DNA from: a virus
DNA length: 37,437 nucleotides
Direction: 5' to 3' (one strand)
Virus record (IMG/VR): IMGVR_UViG_3300046697_000138
Span: 1 to 37,437 of that record
The position numbers and the translations under genes are program-made. Within the stretch, counting starts at the first letter, position 1, and each line of letters opens with the position of its first letter. Of this stretch, positions 20,754-29,425 are shown piece after piece. The notes beneath the pieces are model-generated. The model did no database searches and was not told the origin of the DNA. It saw only the letters and a list, made by a program, of their open reading frames with translations.

Positions 20754-21016
20754 ACAATAACAATAACCAGGCGCAGTTTCAAAGTTCCGATATTTCGATG
20801 AATTCACCATCGAATCAGCTTGCCGCCGCTGCCGCAACAACCATAAAACAGCCACCCGGAACCGGTAAGGCAAAAGACGTAACAAAACAGGCTCCGACTA
20901 TAAACATGCAGGCTCCCCAAACAACGGCAACGAGCCTTTATGGTGGCAATGACGCATTAAGCGCCTTTATGAACCCAATGACACCTCAACAAGCCGGCGG
21001 AATCCGGGGGATTTAA
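20750..21016 (+). CDS. Disordered small protein with FMNP motif (88 aa)
   Basis: Starts at a GTG overlapping the previous stop (GTGA). It is rich in Asn, Gln, Ala and Thr and predicted disordered, ending NDALSAFMNPMTPQQAGG. It shares the (F/L)MNP peptide with three proteins encoded nearby. It is probably a flexible accessory of head assembly. Confidence 0.6.
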   Translation: MNNNNNQAQFQSSDISMNSPSNQLAAAAATTIKQPPGTGKAKDVTKQAPTINMQAPQTTATSLYGGNDALSAFMNPMTPQQAGGIRGI

Positions 21017-21021
21017 AAAAT

Positions 21022-21546
21022 ATGCTCGGAAACAATGCAAGACACGGCATAAGCCTGAATCCGAAAAATCAGAATTTGCCATTCGAAGATTTTATGAATC
21101 CAATGCGCAATCGTCCAGGTATGTCTCCCAACGGTCTTCCCGTTCCACAACGGGCTCCGCAAGTGCCGCCGCCAATCGTTCAGACGCCGCCGCCGGCACC
21201 GAGCGCCCCGACGTCTGGGCCACAACCGGCTTCGCAAGTGCCGCCGCCAATCGTTCAGACGCCGCCGCCGGCACCGAGCGCCCCGACGTCTGGGCCACAA
21301 CCGGCTTCGCAAGTGCCGCCGCCAATCGTTCAGACGCCTGGGCCTGCGCCCAACGCTCAAACACCGCCTCCAATGGCGGCAGACGTGACACAAGACGCCT
21401 CGGCAAATCCAGCTTCATCGGCAGGCCAGACTGTGCTGGACCAGTCAGCAGAGGATCAGCAAAACCAGAATAAAAACGCAGCAATATCGGCTTTAATGAA
21501 TCCCGGAAAATCCATGCCGGGCAACAATATTCCAACAATGCCATAA
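21022..21546 (+). CDS. Pro-rich disordered protein with repeats (174 aa)
   Basis: The N-terminus contains NLPFEDFMNPMRNRPGM. The centre holds a 26-aa repeat based on SQVPPPIVQTPPPAPSAPTS, twice nearly identical and once partial. The C-terminus contains NAAISALMNPGKSMPG, so the MNP motif occurs at both ends. It is clearly disordered. It may bridge two binding partners through its terminal motifs, for instance portal and capsid or scaffold; this is inference from layout. Confidence 0.65.
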   Translation: MLGNNARHGISLNPKNQNLPFEDFMNPMRNRPGMSPNGLPVPQRAPQVPPPIVQTPPPAPSAPTSGPQPASQVPPPIVQTPPPAPSAPTSGPQPASQVPPPIVQTPGPAPNAQTPPPMAADVTQDASANPASSAGQTVLDQSAEDQQNQNKNAAISALMNPGKSMPGNNIPTMP

Positions 21547-21555
21547 GGAGAAATA

Positions 21556-21972
21556 ATGCCACTGCAGGGAACGGACTTAAACGAACCAGGTGAAGGTGAT
21601 CTTGGTGGTGGTAGTGGAGACATGCTGGCAAAAATCCAGGATTACATGAAAGCCTTTATCAGTTCCGGCGGCGATCCGGACGAATTGCAACATATCGTTT
21701 CCGCCATAGTAAAAACCCCCGACACAGGGGACGAAAGCGATGCAGGTGCCCAGGGAGTTCCACAAGACGGTGGCGCTCCTCCCGATCTTCCTCCAGGTGG
21801 CCCTCCAATGCCGGGTGCAGGCGCTCCAGGTATGCCTCCGCCACCTCCGGGTATGCCCCCGGGTGCAGGTGCTCCAGGTATGCCTCCGCCGCCTCCGGGT
21901 ATGCCCCCGGGTGCAGGTGGTAATGCAAATCTCGCGGCGTTCTTGGCTGGACCGATGAAAGGAAAAAGGTAA
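21556..21972 (+). CDS. Pro/Gly-rich disordered protein (138 aa)
   Basis: After an AAGGAG site it begins MPLQGTDLNEPGEGDLGGGS, has one helical segment (MLAKIQDYMKAFISSGGDPDELQHIVSAIVKT) and then a Pro/Gly tail with the repeat APGMPPPPPGMPPGAG twice, closing with NLAAFLAGPMKGKR, a loose version of the shared motif. It belongs to the same cluster of disordered proteins between portal and scaffold. Confidence 0.6.
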   Translation: MPLQGTDLNEPGEGDLGGGSGDMLAKIQDYMKAFISSGGDPDELQHIVSAIVKTPDTGDESDAGAQGVPQDGGAPPDLPPGGPPMPGAGAPGMPPPPPGMPPGAGAPGMPPPPPGMPPGAGGNANLAAFLAGPMKGKR

Positions 21973-21975
21973 GTA

Positions 21976-22224
21976 GTGAAGAAAGAGAAAAAAAAGATTC
22001 CGGTAAAACCATCGGAGTTCTTACCAATGAAGTCTCCTACAACTTCAGTTGGGAATGGACAAGGCCCAAATTATAACCCCGAGAATCTGCAACTTTCTGA
22101 ATTTATGAATCCGCTGGTTGCATTGAAGCGCCAAATTCGTGAAAATAAGCTGCGGATAGGTAGTCCGGACAAAGAAGCGCAGATGATGGCGCAATTAAAC
22201 CAACAGGGTAATCAGGGTGTGTAA
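21976..22224 (+). CDS. Small Lys-rich protein with FMNP motif (82 aa)
   Basis: A GTG start three bases after the previous stop. A basic start (KKEKKKIPVKPSEFLPMKS) is followed by ENLQLSEFMNPLVALKRQIR, a clear FMNP copy followed by a helix. It is the last of the small disordered proteins before the scaffold-like gene. Confidence 0.6.
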   Translation: MKKEKKKIPVKPSEFLPMKSPTTSVGNGQGPNYNPENLQLSEFMNPLVALKRQIRENKLRIGSPDKEAQMMAQLNQQGNQGV

Positions 22225-22254
22225 AATGATAAACAAACTCCAAAGGAGAAAACC

Positions 22255-23472
22255 ATGAGTGAAGAAAACAATGCATCAGAAGTAACAACTGAAGGCGGCG
22301 AGGGTGGTGATTCCGGCGTTTCCCCTGGTTCTTCGGGTGGTGATTCCGGCGTTTCACAAGCGTCTATGGCCGGAGATTTTTTCATGGATAACGGTTCCGG
22401 GGCGTGGGTCGACCATGCCGGTAATCCAATTCGTGATAAGGATGGCCGGGAATTCAACCGTTCACATGACAAAAAAACCGTCGAAGCATATTTGAGCGGA
22501 TTAGCCGCACCATCAGTGAAACCGCAAACAACCCCTACGGGAAAACAAAGTCCGACGGCGATCAATGGCCTTTTCGGACAGGATGGAAAGGCCGATCTGA
22601 CGGCACTGACACGGGCGCTTGAAAAAGTGAACATGTTCAGACGCCCAGCGGTCGATTTCGGTAATGCACCGCCTACCCAGGCGTCCCCCGTAGTATCAAA
22701 AGACCCGATTCGGGCGATACATGACCAGGTAGGAACTTTTTATGCTGACCTTTTTAAAACACGGCTTCAGCCCATCGTTGATCTGTGGACGGCGTTTTAT
22801 CCAACGATCAAGGGGCAGCCCGCCGATGTGCAACAGCAGCATAAGAGGATTTTCGATACCGCCTACGATAAGCAAAAGGCTATTATAGACCGCATGGCGC
22901 AAGACAAGGATATGATGTTGCGTGACGAACACTTGCGAAGCGCTTCTACTCGTGTCGATCCAAAGGAGATTGAAACAAAATCGGCTCAATCCCTTGCCAC
23001 CGTAGGCTCGTCGATTTTCGGTCAATCTAACCCGAACAAGAATATCGAGCTGACGAATAACTTGATATTCGGGAAAGTCGATCCTGCCACAAAAAAGCTC
23101 GTACAGCAAGGGTTCGGAATCGATATTGTAGAGCACCTTTTCCACGCTGCGGCAATGGGTATCGATGGGAAAGCGCTGTCTTTCAAAAGCAATCAGGATT
23201 ATTTGCAGTCTTTGCAGAAGTGGTGGGTCAATTTCTCAAGTGACCCGGCAAGGCTTTCGATTGTGGCCCGCGCGGCCTATGATCGACTCAATGCGATGAG
23301 CGAAACGCAGAAAAGAGACTTCTATCGCGCTGCATGGGATAAGGAAACCAGGGCGCGGGGAGTCCAAAACCAACAACGACCGCCGCAAAGTGCGGGGAAT
23401 GCGGGAATGGGGACGGACTCTGCAACAAAGCAGATTTCGGAATTCCTCGGCCCGGCAACGAAGCACTTTTAA
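22255..23472 (+). CDS. Scaffold-like capsid assembly protein (405 aa)
   Basis: It immediately precedes the major capsid gene. The N-terminal 100 residues are acidic and disordered with a repeated GGDSGVS; the centre and C-terminus are helical and charged (VGTFYADLFKTRLQPIVDLWTAFYP, QHKRIFDTAYDKQKAIIDRMAQDKDMMLRD, SIVARAAYDRLNAMSETQKRDFYRAAWDKE). This composition, length and position are those of scaffolding proteins that direct prohead assembly and leave before DNA enters. No sequence family is certain. A strong AAAGGAG precedes the ATG. Confidence 0.6.
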   Translation: MSEENNASEVTTEGGEGGDSGVSPGSSGGDSGVSQASMAGDFFMDNGSGAWVDHAGNPIRDKDGREFNRSHDKKTVEAYLSGLAAPSVKPQTTPTGKQSPTAINGLFGQDGKADLTALTRALEKVNMFRRPAVDFGNAPPTQASPVVSKDPIRAIHDQVGTFYADLFKTRLQPIVDLWTAFYPTIKGQPADVQQQHKRIFDTAYDKQKAIIDRMAQDKDMMLRDEHLRSASTRVDPKEIETKSAQSLATVGSSIFGQSNPNKNIELTNNLIFGKVDPATKKLVQQGFGIDIVEHLFHAAAMGIDGKALSFKSNQDYLQSLQKWWVNFSSDPARLSIVARAAYDRLNAMSETQKRDFYRAAWDKETRARGVQNQQRPPQSAGNAGMGTDSATKQISEFLGPATKHF

Positions 23473-23498
23473 GCGTTCGATAACAAACGAGGGCAATT

Positions 23499-24692
23499 AT
23501 GACAGTCAGTCAGACAATGGTAACTACTCCCGTCGTAACCGCAACCGGTACTCTGAAGCGTACCGTATCGGATAAAATACGACGGCTGTATCCGGCGGTA
23601 ACGCCGATGCTTCGGTTGGTGAAAACCGCCGAAGTGGATGATATGGGTGAAACCTCTTACAGTGAGGGGCTGATCTCGAAAACTTCCAGCGATACCATGA
23701 AATTCGAATGGTTCACCTACGTACCGATAGACCTTTTCTATACGGCAACGGGCGGATCAGCGTCAACGGTGACGATGGCCGATACCACGTCCTTCCGTAC
23801 CAGAGATATTATCACGAATTTGACCAACATGGATGTCGCGGTCGTGAACACCATTACCAGCGGCACCGCGCTCGCCGTGACGGCGGTCGGATCGTGGACA
23901 GTTACCGCAGGTGATATTATCGCCATGAGTTGCCGGACGATGGAAGAGGGCACTTCGGATATTACGCCCCTGACCAAAGAGCCGGACAACAATTACAACT
24001 ACCTCTTCCCGTTCCGGTATGCAATCAGCATCGCCGACACGGCAATCAATTCCCCGCATTATACCGAGCAGCCGATGGTTCGTTACATGAAGGACAATAT
24101 GCAGTTCGTCATGGCGAATATCGAGAATGCGTTCCTGTTCGGACAGCGGGCATCGTCGGGTGATACCACCAGCGTATCAATCGGCGGAACGGCGTTCAAT
24201 ATGTTCACCACACGCGGACTTCTCAATTACGCGACATCTCCCATCGACGGTTCCGGCATGACCTTCGATAAGTGGAGCACGTTCGTATTCGAGAATCTGC
24301 CGAAGACGCAGAATCCGCAGAACATGCTGGTCATGCTCTGCGGCAGGCATATCATGGGAACGCTCCAGTCGTGGGCGAACTCGAAGTTGATTTATATGGA
24401 AAGCGGTGAACCGGATGAATTCGGCGTGCGGCCCAAGAAGTTCATGTGCGGCGCCTACACGATTCTCCCGCTCATGCACAACAGTTTCGATCAGGGTCCG
24501 CTGGCAAGTTCGCCGGTGATCTTCGACCCGGACGACCTTGTTTATCGGTATAAGACCGATATGGACATTACAACCAAAACCAACCTTCAGCTTCCGGCAA
24601 CGTGGGGCGAAACACGGGCGGTCCAGGGAGTCATCGGTCTTCAGTGCTGGTCGGGCGGCGCAAATGTGCGCCAGATTATCAACTGGCAGTAA
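23499..24692 (+). CDS. Major capsid protein, SU10-like (DUF5309) HK97 fold
   Basis: 397 aa starting MTVSQTMVTTPVVTATGTLK. The RTVSDKIRRLYPAVTPMLRLVKTAEVDD region is the N-terminal signature of SU10/DUF5309-type major capsid proteins. The body is rich in Thr, Ser, Gly and Asp without Cys clusters, with strand-rich A-domain segments (PQNMLVMLCGRHIMGTL) near the C-terminus and the late TWGETRAVQGVIGLQCW. It builds the icosahedral shell. The intrinsic terminator 13 bp after its stop is typical for the most highly expressed virion gene. Confidence 0.85.
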   Translation: MTVSQTMVTTPVVTATGTLKRTVSDKIRRLYPAVTPMLRLVKTAEVDDMGETSYSEGLISKTSSDTMKFEWFTYVPIDLFYTATGGSASTVTMADTTSFRTRDIITNLTNMDVAVVNTITSGTALAVTAVGSWTVTAGDIIAMSCRTMEEGTSDITPLTKEPDNNYNYLFPFRYAISIADTAINSPHYTEQPMVRYMKDNMQFVMANIENAFLFGQRASSGDTTSVSIGGTAFNMFTTRGLLNYATSPIDGSGMTFDKWSTFVFENLPKTQNPQNMLVMLCGRHIMGTLQSWANSKLIYMESGEPDEFGVRPKKFMCGAYTILPLMHNSFDQGPLASSPVIFDPDDLVYRYKTDMDITTKTNLQLPATWGETRAVQGVIGLQCWSGGANVRQIINWQ

Positions 24693-24704
24693 TCGAACCT
24701 TAAC

Positions 24705-24728
24705 GGGGGCTTTATGCCCCCTTTATTT
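24705..24728 (+). terminator. Intrinsic terminator after the major capsid gene
   Basis: GGGGGC and GCCCCC form a perfect 6-bp stem around TTTAT, followed by TTTATTT. It probably acts as a leaky terminator that raises capsid mRNA relative to downstream genes. Confidence 0.8.
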
Positions 24729-24744
24729 CAACGAAAGGCTTTGT

Positions 24745-25290
24745 ATGAAAAAGTATTCAGGGGTTTTTGCAATCATCATTCTGGCGGCATTTGCCATTAT
24801 GACAAACATCATCAGCACACCCAAGGCCGCCAATCCGTCTTACACGGCTTCGGCGAATTCGAGTAATGTGATTGTCCAGGGGAACAGCGTTATTTCGAAA
24901 GATACGCTCTATACCATCCGAGGTACTTCTGATAGCGCCTTCATTTTGAAGGGCTATACGCCGAAACCCGGTTGTGAATGGATATGGGCTCACCCGACAT
25001 GGACTGAAGCCGGGGTTAGTACCGGAAATAAGTTTATCTATTACATCCAGGCAAAAAACGCAGCCGGGAATGTGATAGGTTCAATGAACGTGGATACGCA
25101 AAACATAACGGGAGGCGGCCTTGTGGTTCAAAGCGTCCCCGCCCAGCAGATCGTTATTCCCTTTGGAACTGCGATTGTCGGTTCGCAATATGACTTTTAC
25201 GTTAAAATTGCCGCCGACAGCCTGACTATTAGGACTTCGACGTTGTATCAGCGCCAGCTGATATCCAACATGCGAAGCAGCACATTTTAA
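24745..25290 (+). CDS. Secreted beta-rich protein after capsid gene (181 aa)
   Basis: The start at 24745 follows GAAAGGCT and gives MKKYSGVFAIIILAAFAIMT, a strong signal peptide or N-terminal anchor (hydrophobic residues 7-23, possible cleavage near PKAA). The rest is beta-rich with Ser/Thr/Val (NVIVQGNSVISKDTLYTIRG, GGGLVVQSVPAQQIVIPFGT) like an immunoglobulin-type or decoration domain. The place right after the capsid gene is where decoration proteins normally sit, but those have no signal peptide. A longer frame starting at 24538 overlaps the capsid gene and is rejected. Confidence 0.65.
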   Translation: MKKYSGVFAIIILAAFAIMTNIISTPKAANPSYTASANSSNVIVQGNSVISKDTLYTIRGTSDSAFILKGYTPKPGCEWIWAHPTWTEAGVSTGNKFIYYIQAKNAAGNVIGSMNVDTQNITGGGLVVQSVPAQQIVIPFGTAIVGSQYDFYVKIAADSLTIRTSTLYQRQLISNMRSSTF

Positions 25291-25295
25291 CAATT

Positions 25296-25318
25296 GGTGG
25301 GAGCTTAAAACTCCCACC
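25296..25318 (+). terminator. Hairpin after the secreted protein gene
   Basis: A perfect 8-bp stem GGTGGGAG/CTCCCACC with loop CTTAAAA, 6 bp past the stop. No T-tract follows (GTTAAACC), so it may protect the upstream mRNA end or terminate weakly. Confidence 0.55.
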
Positions 25319-25350
25319 GTTAAACCAACCTTAAAAAAGGAAAACATAAA

Positions 25351-25944
25351 ATGAACGAATTGAACGAGAAAGAAAAAGTTCTCGGTACGCAAATCGCCGG
25401 TAATGTTTTTGCCCAGAGAGGGAAAACCAACTTTGAGTCAAACAATCCGGTCGAGGGTATCAAGGTTGAATCCGTGACAACGGACACAATCTTTTACTGC
25501 ACTCGTGGATGCCCGGCGTTTATGATCCCGGATTATGAACGGGACGCATTCGATAAGATCGTGAGAGATGAAAAGGGCACTCCCAAAAAACTTTTCATCA
25601 CCGATAATGACGGCAACAATCGGAAAGTCGTCGAAATCTCGCATCATTTTGAGCGGGTTCCGTATCGTGATCAGAAGACCGGCAAAACCGATGCCATGAA
25701 GTTTATCGGCAGGTATATCGTACATGCCGACGATGAGCGGCGCGATGATATTCTCGCAAAAATAAGGCAAATGAGTAAGAATCCCTCTTCGGGTATCGTC
25801 AGTGAAGGGGCGTTCAAGGAAAGCGAAAACGCCTCCGCTTACAAAATGGAAAAGCAGATTGCGACGCTGGAAAGCGAAAATACGCGGATCGCAACCGAAA
25901 ATAAAGCACTCTCTGAAAAGTTGAAATCAATGGGTGCGAAGTAA
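25351..25944 (+). CDS. Hypothetical virion-region protein with C-terminal coiled coil (197 aa)
   Basis: Begins behind AAGGAAAAC. Residues 30-125 form a beta-rich domain with two cysteines (FYCTRGCPAFMIPDYERDAFDKI) and a conserved-looking SHHFERVPYRDQ. The last 50 residues are a heptad-like coiled coil (KMEKQIATLESENTRIATENKALSEKLKS). It sits between capsid and head-tail adaptor genes, where head completion or decoration proteins are common. No family is recognised. Confidence 0.6.
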   Translation: MNELNEKEKVLGTQIAGNVFAQRGKTNFESNNPVEGIKVESVTTDTIFYCTRGCPAFMIPDYERDAFDKIVRDEKGTPKKLFITDNDGNNRKVVEISHHFERVPYRDQKTGKTDAMKFIGRYIVHADDERRDDILAKIRQMSKNPSSGIVSEGAFKESENASAYKMEKQIATLESENTRIATENKALSEKLKSMGAK

Positions 25945-25956
25945 GAAAGGCGTTGC

Positions 25957-26685
25957 ATGGCAGAGCCTATTAGTAATAATCGGGCACGATTAGCGGATTG
26001 GTTGAATGTTTCTCCCACCGGCGGCAACGTGCCCGACATGGGCCTCGATCTCCTGAACCGGGCGAATCGCTTCCTGGAAGGTAAGCGCAGGTGGGACATG
26101 CTGCGCAAAACCTTACTTATGACACTTGATTCTAACCGAAGCTTCGCCCTTCCGTCAAACTGTGAGGTCATCGAGGAAGTATTCGTTGATAATGTCATTG
26201 TCGGGAAACCGCAGATTTATTTCTACGAAGACTGCTCCGATGTGGCGTTCAGGTATACGAAAGAGTACACCTTTGACCAGGCAACGGGGAACAGTTTTTA
26301 CACGATTACCTTTCCCACGGTTTCCCCGCTTCTCAGCGCTCCCAAGGTACGGTATAAAATATCTCTCCCGGATTTTACCGGAGAAGGCGATGAGTTCGCT
26401 ATCTGGCCGCCAAATTTGCTATTGAGGGCGGCGCAAAAAATTCATGCCGAAGAAAAGGGCGTTACCGGCGATAATGTGCAGTTCATCTTTACGTCTTTTC
26501 AGGAAATGTTCCGAGACTTCGAAATGAAGGCGCAATACAATAACCAAATGGCGGATTTAACGCCGCATAATAAATTCGGCATGCCCATTCATATTTCGGG
26601 AATGACAATGAGCGGCGGCACACAGCAGGGCGGAACACATTCGCCTTATACTCCAGCCCAACAAGCCGGATTTCACGGATATTGA
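25957..26685 (+). CDS. Head-tail adaptor-like protein (242 aa)
   Basis: The N-terminal helices (RARLADWLN, LDLLNRANRFLEGKRRWDML) followed by a strand-rich centre (SFALPSNCEVIEEVFVDN, KVRYKISLPDF) and late helices (NLLLRAAQKIHAEEKG) give the pattern of podovirus adaptor proteins (P22 gp4, T7 gp11 types) that dock under the portal. The position before the nozzle-like gene supports it. The last 40 residues are Gly/His-rich and probably disordered. The call is by architecture and place. Confidence 0.6.
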   Translation: MAEPISNNRARLADWLNVSPTGGNVPDMGLDLLNRANRFLEGKRRWDMLRKTLLMTLDSNRSFALPSNCEVIEEVFVDNVIVGKPQIYFYEDCSDVAFRYTKEYTFDQATGNSFYTITFPTVSPLLSAPKVRYKISLPDFTGEGDEFAIWPPNLLLRAAQKIHAEEKGVTGDNVQFIFTSFQEMFRDFEMKAQYNNQMADLTPHNKFGMPIHISGMTMSGGTQQGGTHSPYTPAQQAGFHGY

Positions 26686-26688
26686 TCG

Positions 26689-28863
26689 ATGCCATATAAC
26701 GAACGTAAATACGTATTCATAGACGCTTCCGACATGACCGGGGGCCTTGCCAACGCCTATCCCCCGCACTCAATAGCTGATAAACAGGTTGCGGATATAT
26801 TGAATGCGCTAATCGAGGAGAAAGGCTTCACGCGGTCGAGCGGGTATAAGGGCTATCAACCAACGCCGATATTTACCGGCACTCCTTCATCGACCATTAC
26901 CGGGCTTTTCCATTGGATAGTGCCTAATGGGAAAGAGATTTTTATCGTTGTCGCTAACCGTGGCAAAGTCTATCAGGCGACGTTTGATAACGATGCCGGA
27001 ACGGTATCCTTGAGCGCCCCGCTTTATGACCTTGATGATGACAGCCAGTGCACGGCAACAAACGCCTTCGGTAAGCTCTGGATATGTTGCGGAACAAAAT
27101 CGGTGAAGCTCGAATATTATGCCAACGTACCGGTATTAGACGATCCGGTTAATCCCGTGATCCTGGACCAGAATTTCAACTTGACCGAAAACGAACAGGA
27201 ATATATCAAAGCCTATCAGGTGGGAATTAACAGGCCAACTCAGGGTTGGGTCATGACGGCGGTAGATCAACTTTTTGGGAATATACCGGTTCTGGACTCC
27301 GTAACCGCGCCAATGATTCTCGATACGCCTTCGGCACAGCTCCCTTTTGTTGGAACACTACCGGCAGGTACTTATCAAATCATGGTGAGTTATGCCAGGC
27401 GCGTTGGCGGCTCCATCGTGCTTTATTCCGAGCCTACGGATTTAGGCAGTGTCGATGTGGCGGCCGGGCAGGTTATAAAAATTGAAGCGACGGCGAGCAC
27501 GGACCCGCAAGTAACGGAAATAGTAGTATGGGTTTGTGAACCCAACGGAGCAACGTACTACTTTTATGGCAGTGCACCGAATACGACGGACACCATTACC
27601 ATAATCGGGTCTTCAGGGAAAAACGTTTTCCTGCTTATGAGTATTGAAGCGGCTCCAAACCAATTGCCGCCAGCGCTATCGGGATGGCTGTCATTTGATG
27701 GCCGAATATTCGCATGGCAAAAGGGCAATAATAATTTATACTACTCCATGCAGGCGCAAAACGTGTTTGACCTCGAACGCTGGAGTACGGCCTTTTATAT
27801 TCCAACAATCCCCTTTTCCATTCTTTCGCTGCATGTGTGCGCAAATAATCTGTACGTCAATACCGTGGCGGGCCTGTACGTGATAACGGACGGTGATGTC
27901 ACGGCAAAGCCGGTAGCGGTGACAGCGACGACAACCGTAAATTCAAGGCAAATATATTTTCAGTTCCCCGATACGATCTGCGAGTATACCGGGTTGCTAA
28001 TTGGGCTTACAAATGATGGCTTCAGGATATTCGATGGCACCAGGTTCACCAACGATTTAAGTCGGGACATAAAGCCGCTGATTTCGACAGTTATGCAGAT
28101 GGCGATGAATAACGGTCTTTCCTGCCAGCCAGCGGGCACTGTCTACCGTCGCGATATGAAGCGCACGGAGTACCAGCTTTCATATTGCGATGGCACCGCT
28201 CAAACGCAGAATATGCGGTTAGCCGTTAATCTCGATGCCCTTTTAAAGAGTTTGGGGACGAATCTTAATGCTGGTTTCACCATGACCAGCGCGGGCGTGG
28301 CATGGGAATTGAACCAGGGCGGTTTTTATCGCTCGGTGATTGCCGACGATAACACACTTATTCTTGCGCAGAATCGCAATGCGGGACGAGAGACGCCGGA
28401 AGCGACGATTGTAAGCGAAAACGGAGTCGCAGATCAATATTGTTTCACGTGGAACGGCGACTTTGCCGGAGAAGTTCGGCCTAAAGAATGTCGGGTAAAC
28501 ACCAAGGCTTTCACAAGCGGACTTTGGGGTCTGGACTTTTATCAGCGCGTGTATATTCTGGCAACGGCAAATATAGGATTTGATGTGAATATGGTTTTGT
28601 TGGACAACGGTGCGGCGGAGATGAAAAAGGTGCAGATCATAGGCAAACGCAATGTTCCCGTGCTGGATTCCAGCGATATGCCGATGATTCTGGATCAGAT
28701 CGTATTACCCGATACGACGCCGAGAAGTTATTGTATAAAGATGCCCGCAAATGCGAAATCGAACCAGATGCAGTTGGTTTTCAGCCAGACGGCAAATGAC
28801 CCGTTTTTTGAGGTCTATAACATAGAGATTTACGGTCAACATGAAGTCAACCTATTCACGTAA
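26689..28863 (+). CDS. Tail nozzle-like protein (724 aa)
   Basis: A large beta-rich protein. The start (FTRSSGYKGYQPTPIF, GLFHWIVPNGKEIFIVVANRGKVYQATF, AFGKLWICCGTKSVKL) has the repeated blade pattern of the beta-propeller nozzle of short-tailed phages (P22 gp10, T7 gp12 types), which closes the tail and anchors fibres. It contains three copies of a VPVLD-x4-PxILD motif (about residues 147, 202 and 659), one just inside the variable insert, suggesting repeated edge strands. The C-terminus (SYCIKMPANAKSNQMQLVFS...YNIEIYGQ) is a typical closing strand. Confidence 0.65.
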   Translation: MPYNERKYVFIDASDMTGGLANAYPPHSIADKQVADILNALIEEKGFTRSSGYKGYQPTPIFTGTPSSTITGLFHWIVPNGKEIFIVVANRGKVYQATFDNDAGTVSLSAPLYDLDDDSQCTATNAFGKLWICCGTKSVKLEYYANVPVLDDPVNPVILDQNFNLTENEQEYIKAYQVGINRPTQGWVMTAVDQLFGNIPVLDSVTAPMILDTPSAQLPFVGTLPAGTYQIMVSYARRVGGSIVLYSEPTDLGSVDVAAGQVIKIEATASTDPQVTEIVVWVCEPNGATYYFYGSAPNTTDTITIIGSSGKNVFLLMSIEAAPNQLPPALSGWLSFDGRIFAWQKGNNNLYYSMQAQNVFDLERWSTAFYIPTIPFSILSLHVCANNLYVNTVAGLYVITDGDVTAKPVAVTATTTVNSRQIYFQFPDTICEYTGLLIGLTNDGFRIFDGTRFTNDLSRDIKPLISTVMQMAMNNGLSCQPAGTVYRRDMKRTEYQLSYCDGTAQTQNMRLAVNLDALLKSLGTNLNAGFTMTSAGVAWELNQGGFYRSVIADDNTLILAQNRNAGRETPEATIVSENGVADQYCFTWNGDFAGEVRPKECRVNTKAFTSGLWGLDFYQRVYILATANIGFDVNMVLLDNGAAEMKKVQIIGKRNVPVLDSSDMPMILDQIVLPDTTPRSYCIKMPANAKSNQMQLVFSQTANDPFFEVYNIEIYGQHEVNLFT

Positions 28864-28873
28864 GGAGTACGGT

Positions 28874-29425
28874 ATGAAAAAGGTATTGGGTGCGGCGCTG
28901 TTTCTGGCATTGTCGGCGGTTCTGTTCGCTTCCTCGGCCCAGGTGGGCAAGTTCACCTATTCATGGACACCGACGGCGGGCGATACCGTGACGGCGGCGA
29001 AGATGAAGGAAAATTATGACACCATTAAGGCAGGGGTGGACAGAGCGATCGATACGCTGAATCAAAAGGCACGCGGATTTGCGGTGGATTCACAATGGGT
29101 AACAACTATCTACGGCTCATTGGGCGGTACCGGGAACATTCAAACCGATGGGTATAAGTTGAGTTACAACGTCATGAATGGAATCTGCTTTATGCACCTT
29201 GACATTGTAAATAACATGAATTCGCATTGGTATCAGCTAATTTTGCCAGATTATTTTACAGGGGTTTATACGGGGGGAAGTGTGGTGGTCGCAAATACAG
29301 CGAATGATTTTGTTGGATGGTTTTTTGTAAATGGTACCACCATGCAAATACACACGGAGGGAGATACTATTCCAATAAATGGAATTGAAAATCAGGTAAT
29401 TACCTTTTCAATGAAACATTTGTAA
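28874..29425 (+). CDS. Signal-peptide protein, fibre-like C-terminus (183 aa)
   Basis: AAGGAG precedes the ATG at 28874, opening MKKVLGAALFLALSAVLFAS, a clear signal peptide with cleavage likely after SSA or ASS. The mature start (QVGKFTYSWTPTAGDTVTAAKMKENYDTIKAGVDRAI) resembles the helical collar sequence (GDTLTAAQLN-type) found near fibre-like and exported proteins. The C-terminal half (LSYNVMNGICFMHLDIV...WYQLILPDYFTG) looks like a beta-sandwich receptor-binding tip. So this is a fibre-like protein with an export signal. The start at 28841 overlaps the nozzle gene and lacks a ribosome site. Confidence 0.65.
   Translation: MKKVLGAALFLALSAVLFASSAQVGKFTYSWTPTAGDTVTAAKMKENYDTIKAGVDRAIDTLNQKARGFAVDSQWVTTIYGSLGGTGNIQTDGYKLSYNVMNGICFMHLDIVNNMNSHWYQLILPDYFTGVYTGGSVVVANTANDFVGWFFVNGTTMQIHTEGDTIPINGIENQVITFSMKHL

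Noticed and set aside
24538-24745. Extended start for the secreted protein overlapping the capsid gene
   Set aside because: It would bury the signal peptide and lacks a ribosome site; GAAAGGCT before 24745 is better.
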